A stretch of 64,000 nucleotides of DNA from an uncultured Muribaculaceae bacterium (GTDB taxonomy: Bacteria > Bacteroidota > Bacteroidia > Bacteroidales > Muribaculaceae). Shown here piece after piece: positions 6,452 to 15,396 of the stretch; position 1 is the first letter of the stretch, and every line of letters begins with the position of its first letter. The stretch spans positions 62,001-126,000 of the forward strand of contig CAKUQQ010000002.1 in assembly GCA_934675575.1 (NCBI GenBank). The letters run 5' to 3'. Made by a program: the position numbers and the translations under genes. The notes under the pieces are model-generated. The model was not told where the DNA came from. It did not search any database and worked only from the letters and a program-made list of their open reading frames with translations.

Positions 6452-9439
6452 TTATTTGCGGTTAGAGTTCACCTTGGCAGCCACAGCGTCTTTGTCACGC
6501 TTATTTTGGCGCACTGCAAGCACATAGGCTGCAGGCGATGCCACAAACAGTGAGGCTGCTGTACCAAACAACACACCAAGTATCATTGCGAACACGAAGC
6601 TGCGGATTGTCTCACCACCGAGGAAGAATATCACAAGCAGCACAAGCAATGTGGTGATTGAGGTCATCAACGTACGCGACAGCGTGCTGCACAATGCGTT
6701 GTTGAATGTGAGCTTCTCATCTTGTTTCGGGAACAGGCGGCGATACTCACGCACACGGTCAAACACCACCACCGTATCGTTCACCTGATAACCAATCACG
6801 GTGAGGATTGCGGCGATAAACGTCTGGTCAACCTCCATTGAGAACGGAAGCAGTCCGTGCAGGGTGAAGAATGCCATAACCACAAACGAGGTGAATGCCA
6901 CAGCTGCAAGAGCGCCGAGAGAGAATGCCACGTTGCGGAAACGGAACAAGATATAAAGTGCCATTGCCAACAGAGAGAACAGCACAGCCCAAATAGCCTG
7001 ACGTGTCATGTCGCTTGCAATGCTTGGACCCACCTGGTCGGTTGATTGCACACCCACATTTTCGTTTGTCACGCTGAAGTCCTCATATGACATGCCGTTG
7101 AGTTCGCTCGACAGACCTTTATAGAGCTTTTGCATAATCACGTTATCCACGTCAATCTTCGGGTCAGTATTGTCAATCATGTAGTTGGTTGAAATTCTAA
7201 CCTTAGTGTCATTGTCGATAGTGATAACCGATATGTTGCTGCCATCAAACAGAGGTGCAAGTTGGCTTTGAAGTTTCTCAGTAGAAACAGGGTGACTGAA
7301 TTGAACCACATAGTTGCGACCACCAGAGAAGTCGATGCCTCGGCTCAAGCCCAGTGTAGCAAACAAGATTGCGCCCACCACCACTGTGGCGATAACCACG
7401 ATAAGACTCTTGCGGCGGTTGCCGATGAAGTCAAAGTGCACGTTCTCCATCAAGTGACGGGTTAAACGTGTGGTGTAAGTCATGCCATTGAACTTGCCGT
7501 TGTTCACAAAGTGCTCCATAACCAAGCGGGTTGCAAACACTGCTGTGAAGAATGAGCAGCAGATACCGATAATAAGAGTGATTGCGAAACCACGGATAGG
7601 GCCAGAACCCAAGATTGCAAGAATTATACCGGTGATGATAGAAGTGAGGTTGGAGTCGAAGATTGCAGAGAATGCGTTCTTGTAACCATCGTTCACTGCT
7701 GCCTTCAAGCTCTTGCCTGCACGCAACTCTTCCTTGCTGCGCTCAAAGATAAGCACATTGGCATCTACTGCCATACCCAGAGCCAACACGATACCTGCGA
7801 TACCTGGCAATGTGAGCACACTCTGGAACGAAGCCAGAATGCCCATTGTGAAGAACAGGTTCAAAATCAAGCCCAAGTTGGCTATGTTACCTGCCTTAAC
7901 GCCGTATGTTGCCATCATAAATATCATCAGCAGCACAAGTGCCACGATGAATGAGATGAAACCTTTTTCGATTGAAGCCTTACCGAGCGACGGGCCAATC
8001 ACACTTTCACTTGCTATGTTGACGCGTGCCACCATCTTACCAGACTCAAGCACGTTGGCAAGGTCGTTTGCCTCTTCCACAGTGAAGTTACCTGTGATTT
8101 GTGAGCGACCACCGTCAATCTGTGAGTTAACGTTAGGGAACGAATACACTTGGTCGTCGAGCACGATGGCCACCGAGCGGCCAAGGTTCTGACCTGTGAT
8201 GCGCGACCATGCGCGTGCGCCCTCATCGTTCATTGTCATCGACACAACTTGACCCTGCAAGTTGTCGAACTGGCTTGAAGCGTCAGTAATCACATCGCCT
8301 GTGAGAACCGGTTTGTTTTGCACCGTGCGCAGAGCCACGAGCTCAAACATGCGGCCGCCTTGGTCAATGGCCTTAACAGTCCAGCGCAGTTTCAAGTCGG
8401 TTGGCAAGTTTTGGGCAGCTGCCGGCGAGCGCAAAATTGCATTCACCTCGGCGGTATCGGTCACCTCGCACACACCCACCACTGGGCTGCTTGGATTGAG
8501 CTGACCACCCGACATGAGCAACTGGTCGAGCGTGCGTGTCTTTTGTGCGGCTGTTTTTGCAGTTGCAGCCTTTGCAGCTTCTCCAGCCTTGGCCTCAGCC
8601 TTGGTTGTGTCGGCGGCAGCTGTGTCGGCAGCGGCTTTCTGCACGCCTCCGGCTGTGGCTGCGCTCAAGTTGCGCAAGTCGTTTGCAATCTCGCTGTAGT
8701 TGTATGTCTGATAAAACTCCAAGTTGGCTGTTCCCTGAAGGAGTTTGCGCACACGTTCAGGCTCTTTCACGCCTGGCAACTCAAGCAAGATGCGGCCGGT
8801 GCTCTGCAGCTTCTGAATGTTTGGAGCTACAACACCAAAACGGTCAATACGGGTGCGAAGCACTTTATATGAGTTTTCAACCATGTCGTTAACCTCGTCA
8901 GAAAGGATTTTCTCCACTTGAGCGTCAGTTGCGTTTGGAGTTTCCTTCACCTGAGGCACGTTGCGGAAGATTTGATACAGGCTGCCTTCTGGGGCAATGC
9001 GCTTATATTCTTTGCAGAACGACGCAACGAAATCTTCCTGTGCATTGTTGTTCGACGCCACAGCGTTGATGGCTTGGTTGAACTTCTTGTCAGGGTTGTC
9101 GTTAGAAAGGGCGCGCAAGATGTCGGGCACAGAGATTTGAAGAGTAACGTTCATACCACCCTTCAAGTCAAGACCAAGTCCAAGTTCTTTTTCACGCACT
9201 TCCTGGAAAGTGTAGTAGTTCAAATACACTTTCTCCTTAGAGATTGAGTCAAGATACGCGTTATACACGGTCTTGTATTTGCTGTTGCTCGTGTCGGGTG
9301 TCTTCAGTCCCGATGCGGCAAGAGCCTTCTGCTCTGCGATGTTCTCATAGTGATTTGTCACAAATGAGAACGACAGATAAAAGGCGCACACAAGAATCAA
9401 GCAAACGGTTATGACTCTAATAAAACCTTTAGTTTGCAT
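6452..9439 (-). CDS. secDF: Protein translocase subunits SecD and SecF, fused
   Basis: 995 residues. This is the proton-driven accessory part of the Sec translocon, which pulls exported proteins through from the periplasmic side. The SecD half has an N-terminal membrane helix (about 8-28), the LGLGLDLKGG motif (87-96), the periplasmic P1 region, and five membrane segments with GMAVDANVLIFER (about 555-567). The SecF half starts near residue 660 with its own first helix, GIDFSGGR (701-708), and the helix motif VNDTVVVFDRVRE. The fused form is usual in Bacteroidota. An Ala/Lys/Thr-rich low-complexity stretch at about 260-300 interrupts P1. The start at 9439 gives a correct signal-anchor. It is divergent from the Ig-like lipoprotein gene and ends in its own terminator, so it is probably monocistronic. 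Confidence 0.97.
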   Translation of the reverse strand: MQTKGFIRVITVCLILVCAFYLSFSFVTNHYENIAEQKALAASGLKTPDTSNSKYKTVYNAYLDSISKEKVYLNYYTFQEVREKELGLGLDLKGGMNVTLQISVPDILRALSNDNPDKKFNQAINAVASNNNAQEDFVASFCKEYKRIAPEGSLYQIFRNVPQVKETPNATDAQVEKILSDEVNDMVENSYKVLRTRIDRFGVVAPNIQKLQSTGRILLELPGVKEPERVRKLLQGTANLEFYQTYNYSEIANDLRNLSAATAGGVQKAAADTAAADTTKAEAKAGEAAKAATAKTAAQKTRTLDQLLMSGGQLNPSSPVVGVCEVTDTAEVNAILRSPAAAQNLPTDLKLRWTVKAIDQGGRMFELVALRTVQNKPVLTGDVITDASSQFDNLQGQVVSMTMNDEGARAWSRITGQNLGRSVAIVLDDQVYSFPNVNSQIDGGRSQITGNFTVEEANDLANVLESGKMVARVNIASESVIGPSLGKASIEKGFISFIVALVLLMIFMMATYGVKAGNIANLGLILNLFFTMGILASFQSVLTLPGIAGIVLALGMAVDANVLIFERSKEELRAGKSLKAAVNDGYKNAFSAIFDSNLTSIITGIILAILGSGPIRGFAITLIIGICCSFFTAVFATRLVMEHFVNNGKFNGMTYTTRLTRHLMENVHFDFIGNRRKSLIVVIATVVVGAILFATLGLSRGIDFSGGRNYVVQFSHPVSTEKLQSQLAPLFDGSNISVITIDNDTKVRISTNYMIDNTDPKIDVDNVIMQKLYKGLSSELNGMSYEDFSVTNENVGVQSTDQVGPSIASDMTRQAIWAVLFSLLAMALYILFRFRNVAFSLGALAAVAFTSFVVMAFFTLHGLLPFSMEVDQTFIAAILTVIGYQVNDTVVVFDRVREYRRLFPKQDEKLTFNNALCSTLSRTLMTSITTLLVLLVIFFLGGETIRSFVFAMILGVLFGTAASLFVASPAAYVLAVRQNKRDKDAVAAKVNSNRK

Positions 9440-9496
9440 TTGTTGAATTATTAATTATTTTTTAATTGTTTCGTTATTAATACAACTTACAGTTTG

Positions 9497-9504
9497 CAAA
9501 TATA
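9497..9504 (-). promoter_or_regulatory. Promoter of secDF (-7 element)
   Basis: TATATTTG on the minus strand, about 60 bases upstream of the secDF start. No -33 element at normal spacing is clear. Confidence 0.45.
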
Positions 9505-9683
9505 CTATAATTTCTTCAAGTGAAAAAATATTGATTTACCTTTTTTAAAGGTTGCGTCAAGGGGTTTGCCAAGCAGACGCAACCCACTGTCACCAAAGCA
9601 AATCACAGTGTCTCTGCCGGCATTGTGCCACCCCCGGTTTCATTTAGTTGACTGAACCAAACGGCAATCACGTTTTTTTTGAG

Positions 9684-9691
9684 TAACTTTA
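9684..9691 (+). promoter_or_regulatory. Candidate promoter of the Ig-like lipoprotein gene
   Basis: TAACTTTA is a one-mismatch -7 element, 35 bases before the TTG start. The -33 element is not convincing. Confidence 0.4.
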
Positions 9692-9725
9692 CCGCCGATT
9701 TTAAAACGTAAAGTTTCACACTGCT

Positions 9726-11804
9726 TTGATTTCAAGGAAATTCACATACGTTCTGTTGGCCTGCCTGTCAAGCATAGTGCTCTACTCGTGTGCCAATATT
9801 GGCAACCCCGAAGGCGGTCCACGCGACTACACTCCGCCAGTGCTGCTCAAATGCTCTCCGGCCAATGGCTCCAAAAACTTCAAGGGTAACAAGATGGAGC
9901 TGACTTTCGACGAGATTGTGCAACTCAAAGACCAGCAGAAAAAAGTGGTTGTGTCGCCGGCTCAAAAGGAAGCACCGCTCATCAAGGTGCTCGGCAAGAA
10001 AATCACCGTAGAGTTTCGCGACACAATGATGCCAAACACCACCTATGTAGTGGATTTCAGCAACGCCATAGCCGACAACAACGAGGGCAATGTGCTCGAT
10101 GGCCTGTCGTGCGCATTCTCCACCGGCGACAGCATCGACACACTGCAGGTGTCGGGCATGGTGCTGCGAGCCAAAGACCTTGAGCCTATGCAGCATGTCA
10201 TTGTGGGTGTGCAGAGCAATCTTGCCGACAGCGCATTTTCCACCATGCCGCTTGAACGCATATCGCGCACCAACGACCTCGGTCAGTTCACCATACGCAA
10301 CCTCAAGCCAGGCCGCTATCACGTGTTTGCTCTCAACGATGTTGACGGCGACTACCGCATGGCACGCACCGAGGACATTGCCTTTCTCGACACCGTGATT
10401 TCGCCCACCACATCATCGTTCACATCAAGCGACACCACGTTCACTTTCGACCATCGCATCGACACCGTGGTAACCGCCACTCACACCGAATATCTGCCAA
10501 ATGACTTACTGCTCAGCATGTTCAACGAGGAGCACCGAGCACTCTATATAGCCAAATCAGAACGCCAAGGGCGCAACAAACTTCACATCAAGATGTCGGC
10601 TCCTGTCAGCAAGTTACCAGAGCTTAGTGTAATCTCGCCCAAGCCTCAGCAAGCCAACTGGTTTCGGCTTGAGCGCAACGTCAACAACGACTCGTTGTTC
10701 TACTGGCTCACCGACTCCGCCCTCATCAAGAGCGACAGTTTGAAGGTTGCCGTGACCCACTTGCGCACCGGCAAAAACGACTCGCTTGAATTGGCCACCG
10801 ACACCCTGCAGTTTAACCTACGCCGCTCAAACGCCGAGCTCAAAGAAGAAGCTCAAGCCAAAAAGGAAAAAGAAAAATGGGAAAAGGAGCGTGCCAGCAT
10901 TGAGCGTCGCGTGGCAAAAGCTCAATCCGAGGGCAAAGAGCCCGACCCCGACGACCTTGAGCTGCTGCTCGCCCACAAGCCAAAGCAGCAGGGCGTGGAA
11001 GTAACCATCGACAAGACCTCGCTCGCCATAGGCGACTCCATAACTCTCAAATCAACAACACCACTCGACACCATTCTCTCCAGTGGCGTGAGACTGCAAC
11101 AGCTCGTTGACACTGTGTGGACAGACATGACCGCCTTACCACCATTTGTGCGCGCCAACGCCTACACCCAGCAACGCTACGTGTTACCATTGCAGCTCAC
11201 ACCTGGCACTCGCTACAAGCTCACCATCGACTCCGCCGCCATTCGCTCTTGCTATGGCCTGGTCAACCAGAGTGCCATAAACCAAGAAATATCAATGCGC
11301 GGCACCGAAGAGTTTGCCAACTTATATTTCACCGTGCAAGGTCTAAACACCAAGGCTGCGTTTGCCCAACTGCTTGATGGCGGCGACAAGCCTTTGCGCA
11401 ATGCCACCATGCAAGGCAACCGCATCACTTTCAGCAATGTGGAGCCTGGCACATACTACGTCCGCCTAATTGCCGACGCCAACGGCAATGGCAAGTGGGA
11501 CACAGGCAACTATGCCAAGCACCAGCAGCCCGAAGACGTTTACTACTATCCCAAACGGCTCAAATTGCGCAAAAGTTGGGACATGGAAGAGAATTGGGAT
11601 GTCAACGCCGTACCTATCGACAAGCAAAAGTTCGACTCTCTCAAGAAAAACCGCCCCGACAAGCAGCACAACGCCCTTGAGCGTAAGGATAAAAAGGATA
11701 ATGAGGCCGACGAAGAAACCGACGAGTTCAACTCCAATGGTTTTGGCAACGGCATCTATTCCGGTGACAAATACAAAGACTATCGCCACAACAACCGCCG
11801 CTAA
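9726..11804 (+). CDS. Ig-like (Big_5) domain lipoprotein
   Basis: 692 residues. The start is TTG at 9726: a stop lies a few codons upstream in frame and the next Met comes after the signal peptide. Residues 1-22 form a lipoprotein signal with lipobox LYSC. An Ig-like Big_5 domain (about 30-130, YTPPVLLKCSPANG, MMPNTTYVVDFSNAI) is followed by a carboxypeptidase-regulatory-like domain (about 140-205, DLGQFTIRNLKPGRYHVFAL). There is a charged, Lys/Glu-rich segment (about 375-410), and a second module near 545-640 contains VEPGTYYVRLIADANGNG and a long run leading to YYYPKRLKLRK. The C-terminal 50 residues are Lys/Asp-rich. This architecture is common in Bacteroidota; the function is unknown, with a structural or assembly role at the outer membrane as inference. 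Confidence 0.82.
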   Translation: MISRKFTYVLLACLSSIVLYSCANIGNPEGGPRDYTPPVLLKCSPANGSKNFKGNKMELTFDEIVQLKDQQKKVVVSPAQKEAPLIKVLGKKITVEFRDTMMPNTTYVVDFSNAIADNNEGNVLDGLSCAFSTGDSIDTLQVSGMVLRAKDLEPMQHVIVGVQSNLADSAFSTMPLERISRTNDLGQFTIRNLKPGRYHVFALNDVDGDYRMARTEDIAFLDTVISPTTSSFTSSDTTFTFDHRIDTVVTATHTEYLPNDLLLSMFNEEHRALYIAKSERQGRNKLHIKMSAPVSKLPELSVISPKPQQANWFRLERNVNNDSLFYWLTDSALIKSDSLKVAVTHLRTGKNDSLELATDTLQFNLRRSNAELKEEAQAKKEKEKWEKERASIERRVAKAQSEGKEPDPDDLELLLAHKPKQQGVEVTIDKTSLAIGDSITLKSTTPLDTILSSGVRLQQLVDTVWTDMTALPPFVRANAYTQQRYVLPLQLTPGTRYKLTIDSAAIRSCYGLVNQSAINQEISMRGTEEFANLYFTVQGLNTKAAFAQLLDGGDKPLRNATMQGNRITFSNVEPGTYYVRLIADANGNGKWDTGNYAKHQQPEDVYYYPKRLKLRKSWDMEENWDVNAVPIDKQKFDSLKKNRPDKQHNALERKDKKDNEADEETDEFNSNGFGNGIYSGDKYKDYRHNNRR

Positions 11805-11864
11805 TGTCCTTCACCATCACAGGCAGATAAACGCGACTAACGCATAAGTGTTTAAAATCCACAT

Positions 11865-11899
11865 AAAAAAAGAACCGGCGAGTTACCTCAACTCACCGG
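11865..11899 (-). terminator. Terminator-like hairpin, T-run on the minus strand
   Basis: CCGG-GAGTT pairs with AACTC-CCGG around ACCTC. On the minus strand it is followed by TTC and seven T; on the plus strand no T-run follows. It may still end the upstream lipoprotein transcript as a bare hairpin, or stop antisense transcription coming from the right. Confidence 0.5.
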
Positions 11900-12037
11900 A
11901 ATTCCATAATATCGCAAATAAAAAGAGTAAATGAAGTTTTTTTCTTTCAGAATCTTGATGACTTCTTTCACTTATAATAACACCGCCATAGTCGTTTTAC
12001 TGCACGCCTTCCACAACATTTTTCAAAAAAAGTTTCT

Positions 12038-12220
12038 TTGATTTATATGGCTATGCAACTTTTGATTTCTTTGGGTTTTGTATATCTTTGCCACGACAAT
12101 GCACTTTGCCACTGGCTATATCTGATTGGAACCTTGGCAATATTGTCAATAGCCTACGTATTGTTCATGAAAAAATACTATCATTTGCATGAGGAATACA
12201 TAGCCTCTATCACAAAATGA
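12038..12220 (+). CDS. Possible small two-helix membrane protein
   Basis: 60 codons with two hydrophobic segments (MQLLISLGFVYLC and WLYLIGTLAILSIAYVLFM) and a basic C-terminus. The stop overlaps the wbuC start as ATGA, which argues for translational coupling. Against it: the sequence is more A/T-rich than neighbouring genes, no homologue is recognised, and a good -7 element (TATCTTTG) with TTTG 18 bases upstream lies inside the frame and could simply be the wbuC promoter. The status is uncertain. Confidence 0.35.
   Translation: MIYMAMQLLISLGFVYLCHDNALCHWLYLIGTLAILSIAYVLFMKKYYHLHEEYIASITK
12060..12087 (+). promoter_or_regulatory. Candidate promoter of wbuC
   Basis: TTTG near 12062 and TATCTTTG near 12080, about 18 bases apart. 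This gives a leader of about 120 bases to the wbuC start. It lies within the 60-codon frame, so the two interpretations compete. Confidence 0.5.
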
Positions 12221-12627
12221 ATGTTATGGAATTTGACAAGAACTTTTTAAGCACACTATTGCAGCAAGCTGCTGAAAATCCGCGCCTGCGCCAAAACTTC
12301 GATTTGCGCACATCACAGGCCGACTCCAGCCAACGCATGCTCAACGCCATGCTGCCCGAAACGGTTGTTGCAATCCACAAGCACGACGACACCTCCGAGA
12401 CTGTAATATGCCTCTACGGCAAGCTCGACGAAGTAATCTATGAAGCCGCCGACCCTTGCGACGATGCGACAGAAAAGCCCGAATTCAAGGAAAAGCAGCG
12501 CATTCGCCTCGACCCCACAAATGGGAAATACGGTTGCCAAATACCCAAAGGCTCATGGCATTCGGTAGAAGTCATTGAACCGAGCGTGATTTTTGAGGCC
12601 AAAGACGGCGCCTATCAGCCGAAATAA
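12217..12627 (+). CDS. wbuC: WbuC-family cupin-fold protein
   Basis: 136 residues. It matches the WbuC cupin family: RQNFDLR then a SQRMLNAMLPET segment, the metal-binding-like motif IHKHDDTSETVICLYGKLDE (His about 50 and 52, Glu about 57), IPKGSWHSVEV (His) and VIFEAKDGAYQP near the end. Members are often found beside O-antigen or sugar nucleotide genes, but the reaction is not established. No polysaccharide genes are adjacent here. The first ATG (12217) is used; an ATG three codons later is also possible. A bidirectional terminator follows. Confidence 0.85.
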   Translation: MNVMEFDKNFLSTLLQQAAENPRLRQNFDLRTSQADSSQRMLNAMLPETVVAIHKHDDTSETVICLYGKLDEVIYEAADPCDDATEKPEFKEKQRIRLDPTNGKYGCQIPKGSWHSVEVIEPSVIFEAKDGAYQPK

Positions 12628-12659
12628 TTTGCATTTATCACCACCGACTAATAAAAACT

Positions 12660-12697
12660 AAAATCCAGGACTGCAACCAGCTCTGGATTTTAATTTT
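12660..12697. terminator. Bidirectional terminator between wbuC and the NigD-like gene
   Basis: AAATCCAG pairs with CTGGATTT. T-rich tracts follow on both strands, so it can serve the two convergent genes. Confidence 0.75.
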
Positions 12698-12717
12698 ATT
12701 ATTTACGCTTGATTTGC

Positions 12718-13515
12718 TTATGGTCTGTAGCTCAAGCTCGTTTCGCCATTGGCAGATATGTGCAAGTAGCGGTCTGCGCCCTCCTTATCCTTGAACTTAA
12801 GCACCAGCTGATAGTAATCCTTGGTGATGTTCATTGCATCAGGCAGACGGAATGAAACGTATGTCATTATATAGTTGGCGGTAGTTTCGTTGCCCACGCC
12901 ACCGGTGTTATGGTGCAACTCCAGATAGTGGCAACCTTTCTTGTGGCTTATTGAGTCTGGGTCATCTGTGTTTTCAATTAAATTCACCTTGTGAGCCACC
13001 ACGTCATTCATGGCATCGCGCGACTGAAGCTCCACAATCAAGTCAAGCCATTTGCCGTCCTTGCTCAAATTCACTTGATTCACATACATTCTATAGTTTC
13101 CGTAGCTCGAAACTTGAGAATTGCTTTTCACCACCTCCACATCTTGAGTTGGCAAGTCGGTCACAGACACAAGCGACACCATTTTCACAGCGTCTGTTGA
13201 GCCTTCTGCATCGTTATAGGTTATATAGGCTCTCTTGCCGTCTTTCTTAGACTTGTCGCTGTTGATAGGGCTGTAACTGTCATAAATCAAGTTTTTCACA
13301 GGCTTGTATTTAGCCCCAAAATCATATTCAAACCAATACTGGGTGGAGTCTGTGCTGTCGTTGCGCACTGTCACAAATGCGGCATTCTTTGCCTCTGTGT
13401 TGCTTGGGTCATACGGATTATACGGCTCCTTATAGTCATCATCAAAGCATGATGTGAAAGAAACCGTCATTGCCAGCAGCATAGCCGGCACAAAAAGCAT
13501 TTTCTGATGTTTCAT
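12718..13515 (-). CDS. NigD-like lipoprotein (cassette 1)
   Basis: 265 residues from Met at 13515. The frame is open 19 codons further upstream, but only this Met begins a lipoprotein signal (MKHQKMLFVPAML then a TSC lipobox). The mature protein begins with Asp-rich FDDDYKEPYNPYDPS and has two beta-rich halves, typical of NigD-like N- and C-terminal domains. It is the third gene of a minus-strand set with an ECF sigma factor and a membrane-anchored barrel protein; 53 bases separate it from the barrel gene. A homologue (224 residues, DDDDNDYSR after its lipobox) belongs to the second such cassette at 59.8-62.5 kb. The function is unknown; a role in envelope sensing is inferred from context. 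Confidence 0.8.
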   Translation of the reverse strand: MKHQKMLFVPAMLLAMTVSFTSCFDDDYKEPYNPYDPSNTEAKNAAFVTVRNDSTDSTQYWFEYDFGAKYKPVKNLIYDSYSPINSDKSKKDGKRAYITYNDAEGSTDAVKMVSLVSVTDLPTQDVEVVKSNSQVSSYGNYRMYVNQVNLSKDGKWLDLIVELQSRDAMNDVVAHKVNLIENTDDPDSISHKKGCHYLELHHNTGGVGNETTANYIMTYVSFRLPDAMNITKDYYQLVLKFKDKEGADRYLHISANGETSLSYRP

Positions 13516-13568
13516 ATCCAATTGTTTTGTTTTAATATTATCGTTTATTTCTGCATTTATCACATCTG

Positions 13569-14801
13569 TCAAAACTGCACCGATAGGCCAAACTGCACAT
13601 TCATGTTAAGCGTGTGCTCATTGCGTATAGTGGTCAATGGCAGTTCCGTCATATAGTGCGACAACTTTGGCTCCACATAAAATCCCAAATGGTCACCTAT
13701 GTTGTAGCGCACACCGGCTATTGCGTGCAATGACCATTGAAGTCTATCTACATCTATTTTGTCATCGCCATATTTTGCGTCAATCACTTTCTCGCCAAGC
13801 ACCTCTCCACCAAGATAAGTGTCAAAATGCCTCCAACGCCAGAAATTCCATCTCACACCAAACGGAACGCCAATAAACTGCACCCTTTGCGTGAACGTTT
13901 GCCCAGTCAGTTCGGCCGTCACCCCCGACTCCATAAGCGTATAGACAAGCCCTGTGCTCAATTCCAAATTAAACGGTATCCGCTTGCTGAACGACAAGCC
14001 CACAGTAATTGGAATCTTATGGTCGTAGGTGAATTTCGTGCGTCGTGGAGCTGCAAATATCACACCATCAGAGTTCGACATCACAGTCTGCACCTTGCCA
14101 CTGCCACTTGAGTTTGCTTGTGCCAAGATTATGCCATTGCCATACAGCCGCAAAGCATTGCCAAGTTCTTTTTCTCCATTGCGGTCATGCTTCTCATTAT
14201 GTATAATGTCTTTATAAGCATTTCCTTGCCTCACGCTTCGCTCTTCTGCCAAAGTTTGTGGTCGTTTTCCGCCGTCATTAGCGCTATCTGACACCTTGTT
14301 CGGAGTGCTGCACCGGTCATTTTGCGGTTCCGCCTCCAAGCCGTAATCTGTAATTTTAGCTTCTTCCGCAGCCTGCTTGGCGAGCGCATTGTCGTCACTT
14401 TGCCGTCCGGCTCGTGAAGATCCATTGCCCCTCACAGCACCACTTTCGGCACGCGCTTCATTAGCGGCATTGTTCACAGCCATCAAGCTTTGCTGCATAG
14501 CGTCAGAATCAGACTGCTCATTTGCGACAACAGCCGGTTGACCAGCTTGCGGTTGCTGCTGCGCTGGCTCAAAACGCACGCCAAGCATGGCAATACCCAC
14601 AACCAGAACTACAGCTGCGGCAGCAGCCACAGCCACCCACAGCCGTGCCACACTACCGCGTTTTGCAGGCGGCTGCTCCTCTATACCGGCAGCCTTGGCT
14701 ATCGCCGCCCAACTGTCGTCAGGCAGTTGGCACGTGCTCTGCTGCGCCTTGCGCCTCACCGCATCAATCCATGTTTCATTATGTTTTGAGCCTTCACTCA
14801 T
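13569..14801 (-). CDS. Membrane-anchored beta-barrel protein, probable anti-sigma factor (cassette 1)
   Basis: 410 residues. Residues 1-50 form a short cytoplasmic part with WIDAVRRKAQQSTCQLPDDSW. Residues about 53-74 form one membrane helix (VAVAAAAAVVLVVGIAMLG). Residues 75-255 are a low-complexity, polar, Gln/Ala/Asn/Asp-rich linker. Residues about 256-410 are amphipathic strands of an outer-membrane-type barrel (ITVGLSFSK, LELSTGLVYTLM, VQFIGVPFGVRWNFW, LHAIAGVRYNI, FYVEPKLSHYM) ending in FGLSVQF with a terminal Phe. The start codon shares a base with the stop of the ECF sigma gene (TAATG), the usual arrangement for a sigma/anti-sigma pair. The N-terminal W...R pattern recurs in the 59824-61152 paralogue, supporting a conserved sigma-binding segment (inference). 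Confidence 0.8.
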   Translation of the reverse strand: MSEGSKHNETWIDAVRRKAQQSTCQLPDDSWAAIAKAAGIEEQPPAKRGSVARLWVAVAAAAAVVLVVGIAMLGVRFEPAQQQPQAGQPAVVANEQSDSDAMQQSLMAVNNAANEARAESGAVRGNGSSRAGRQSDDNALAKQAAEEAKITDYGLEAEPQNDRCSTPNKVSDSANDGGKRPQTLAEERSVRQGNAYKDIIHNEKHDRNGEKELGNALRLYGNGIILAQANSSGSGKVQTVMSNSDGVIFAAPRRTKFTYDHKIPITVGLSFSKRIPFNLELSTGLVYTLMESGVTAELTGQTFTQRVQFIGVPFGVRWNFWRWRHFDTYLGGEVLGEKVIDAKYGDDKIDVDRLQWSLHAIAGVRYNIGDHLGFYVEPKLSHYMTELPLTTIRNEHTLNMNVQFGLSVQF

Positions 14802-15358
14802 TATGATTCTTCAATCTTTTTAGCAAGATATTCCTTAATTCTTTTGGCGAGCAACGCCTTGGCACGCGACAGTTGCGACGATGAGCTTTTCTCGTTTATG
14901 CCAAGTTTCTCGGCAATCTGCCTGTGGTTTAGTCCCTCAATGCAAAACAAATTAAACACCGTGCGGTAGCCCACTGGCAATTCTGCTATGAAGCCCTCTA
15001 TCACACTTGCGTCAATCCCATCAACATCTTCAGCAGTTGGCTCATCAGCAAGCACAAAAGAGTCGTCAACCTGCACCGCAAGCTGTTCCGCCTTGTGGTC
15101 ACGCAGATAGTTAAGCGACATGTTCACAGCCACTCGCTCCGTCCATGCCTTGAGCGAGCCGTTGCCACGCCATGAGAACTGACCCATCGAACCGAATATG
15201 CGCACAAACGTGTCCTGAAAGACATCTTTGGCAACGTCTTTCTCCGCTATATATCGCGATATCACCGCCAAAATGCGAGGCCCATACGTTTCATAAAGCT
15301 CGCGCTGTGCCCTATTGTCATTCCGGCGGCAACCCTCGGCCAGTTCATCTTCGTTCAT
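14801..15358 (-). CDS. ECF RNA polymerase sigma factor (cassette 1)
   Basis: 185 residues. Region 2 is at about 25-90 (VAKDVFQDTFVRIFGSM, WRGNGSLKAWTERVAVNMSLNYLRD) and region 4 at about 125-180 (LPVGYRTVFNLFCIEGLNHRQIAE, then NEKSSSSQLSRAKALL as the recognition helix). Length and layout are those of Bacteroidota ECF sigmas. It is followed without a gap by the barrel protein presumed to hold it inactive. A -7 promoter element lies 39 bases upstream. Confidence 0.92.
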   Translation of the reverse strand: MNEDELAEGCRRNDNRAQRELYETYGPRILAVISRYIAEKDVAKDVFQDTFVRIFGSMGQFSWRGNGSLKAWTERVAVNMSLNYLRDHKAEQLAVQVDDSFVLADEPTAEDVDGIDASVIEGFIAELPVGYRTVFNLFCIEGLNHRQIAEKLGINEKSSSSQLSRAKALLAKRIKEYLAKKIEES

Positions 15359-15396
15359 TTATCGTCTGACGTTCCATTTGAGAAACACAAACTTTA

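Noticed and set aside
13516..13572. 19-codon N-terminal extension of the NigD-like protein
   Set aside because: It would bury the lipoprotein signal peptide; Met at 13515 gives a normal signal.
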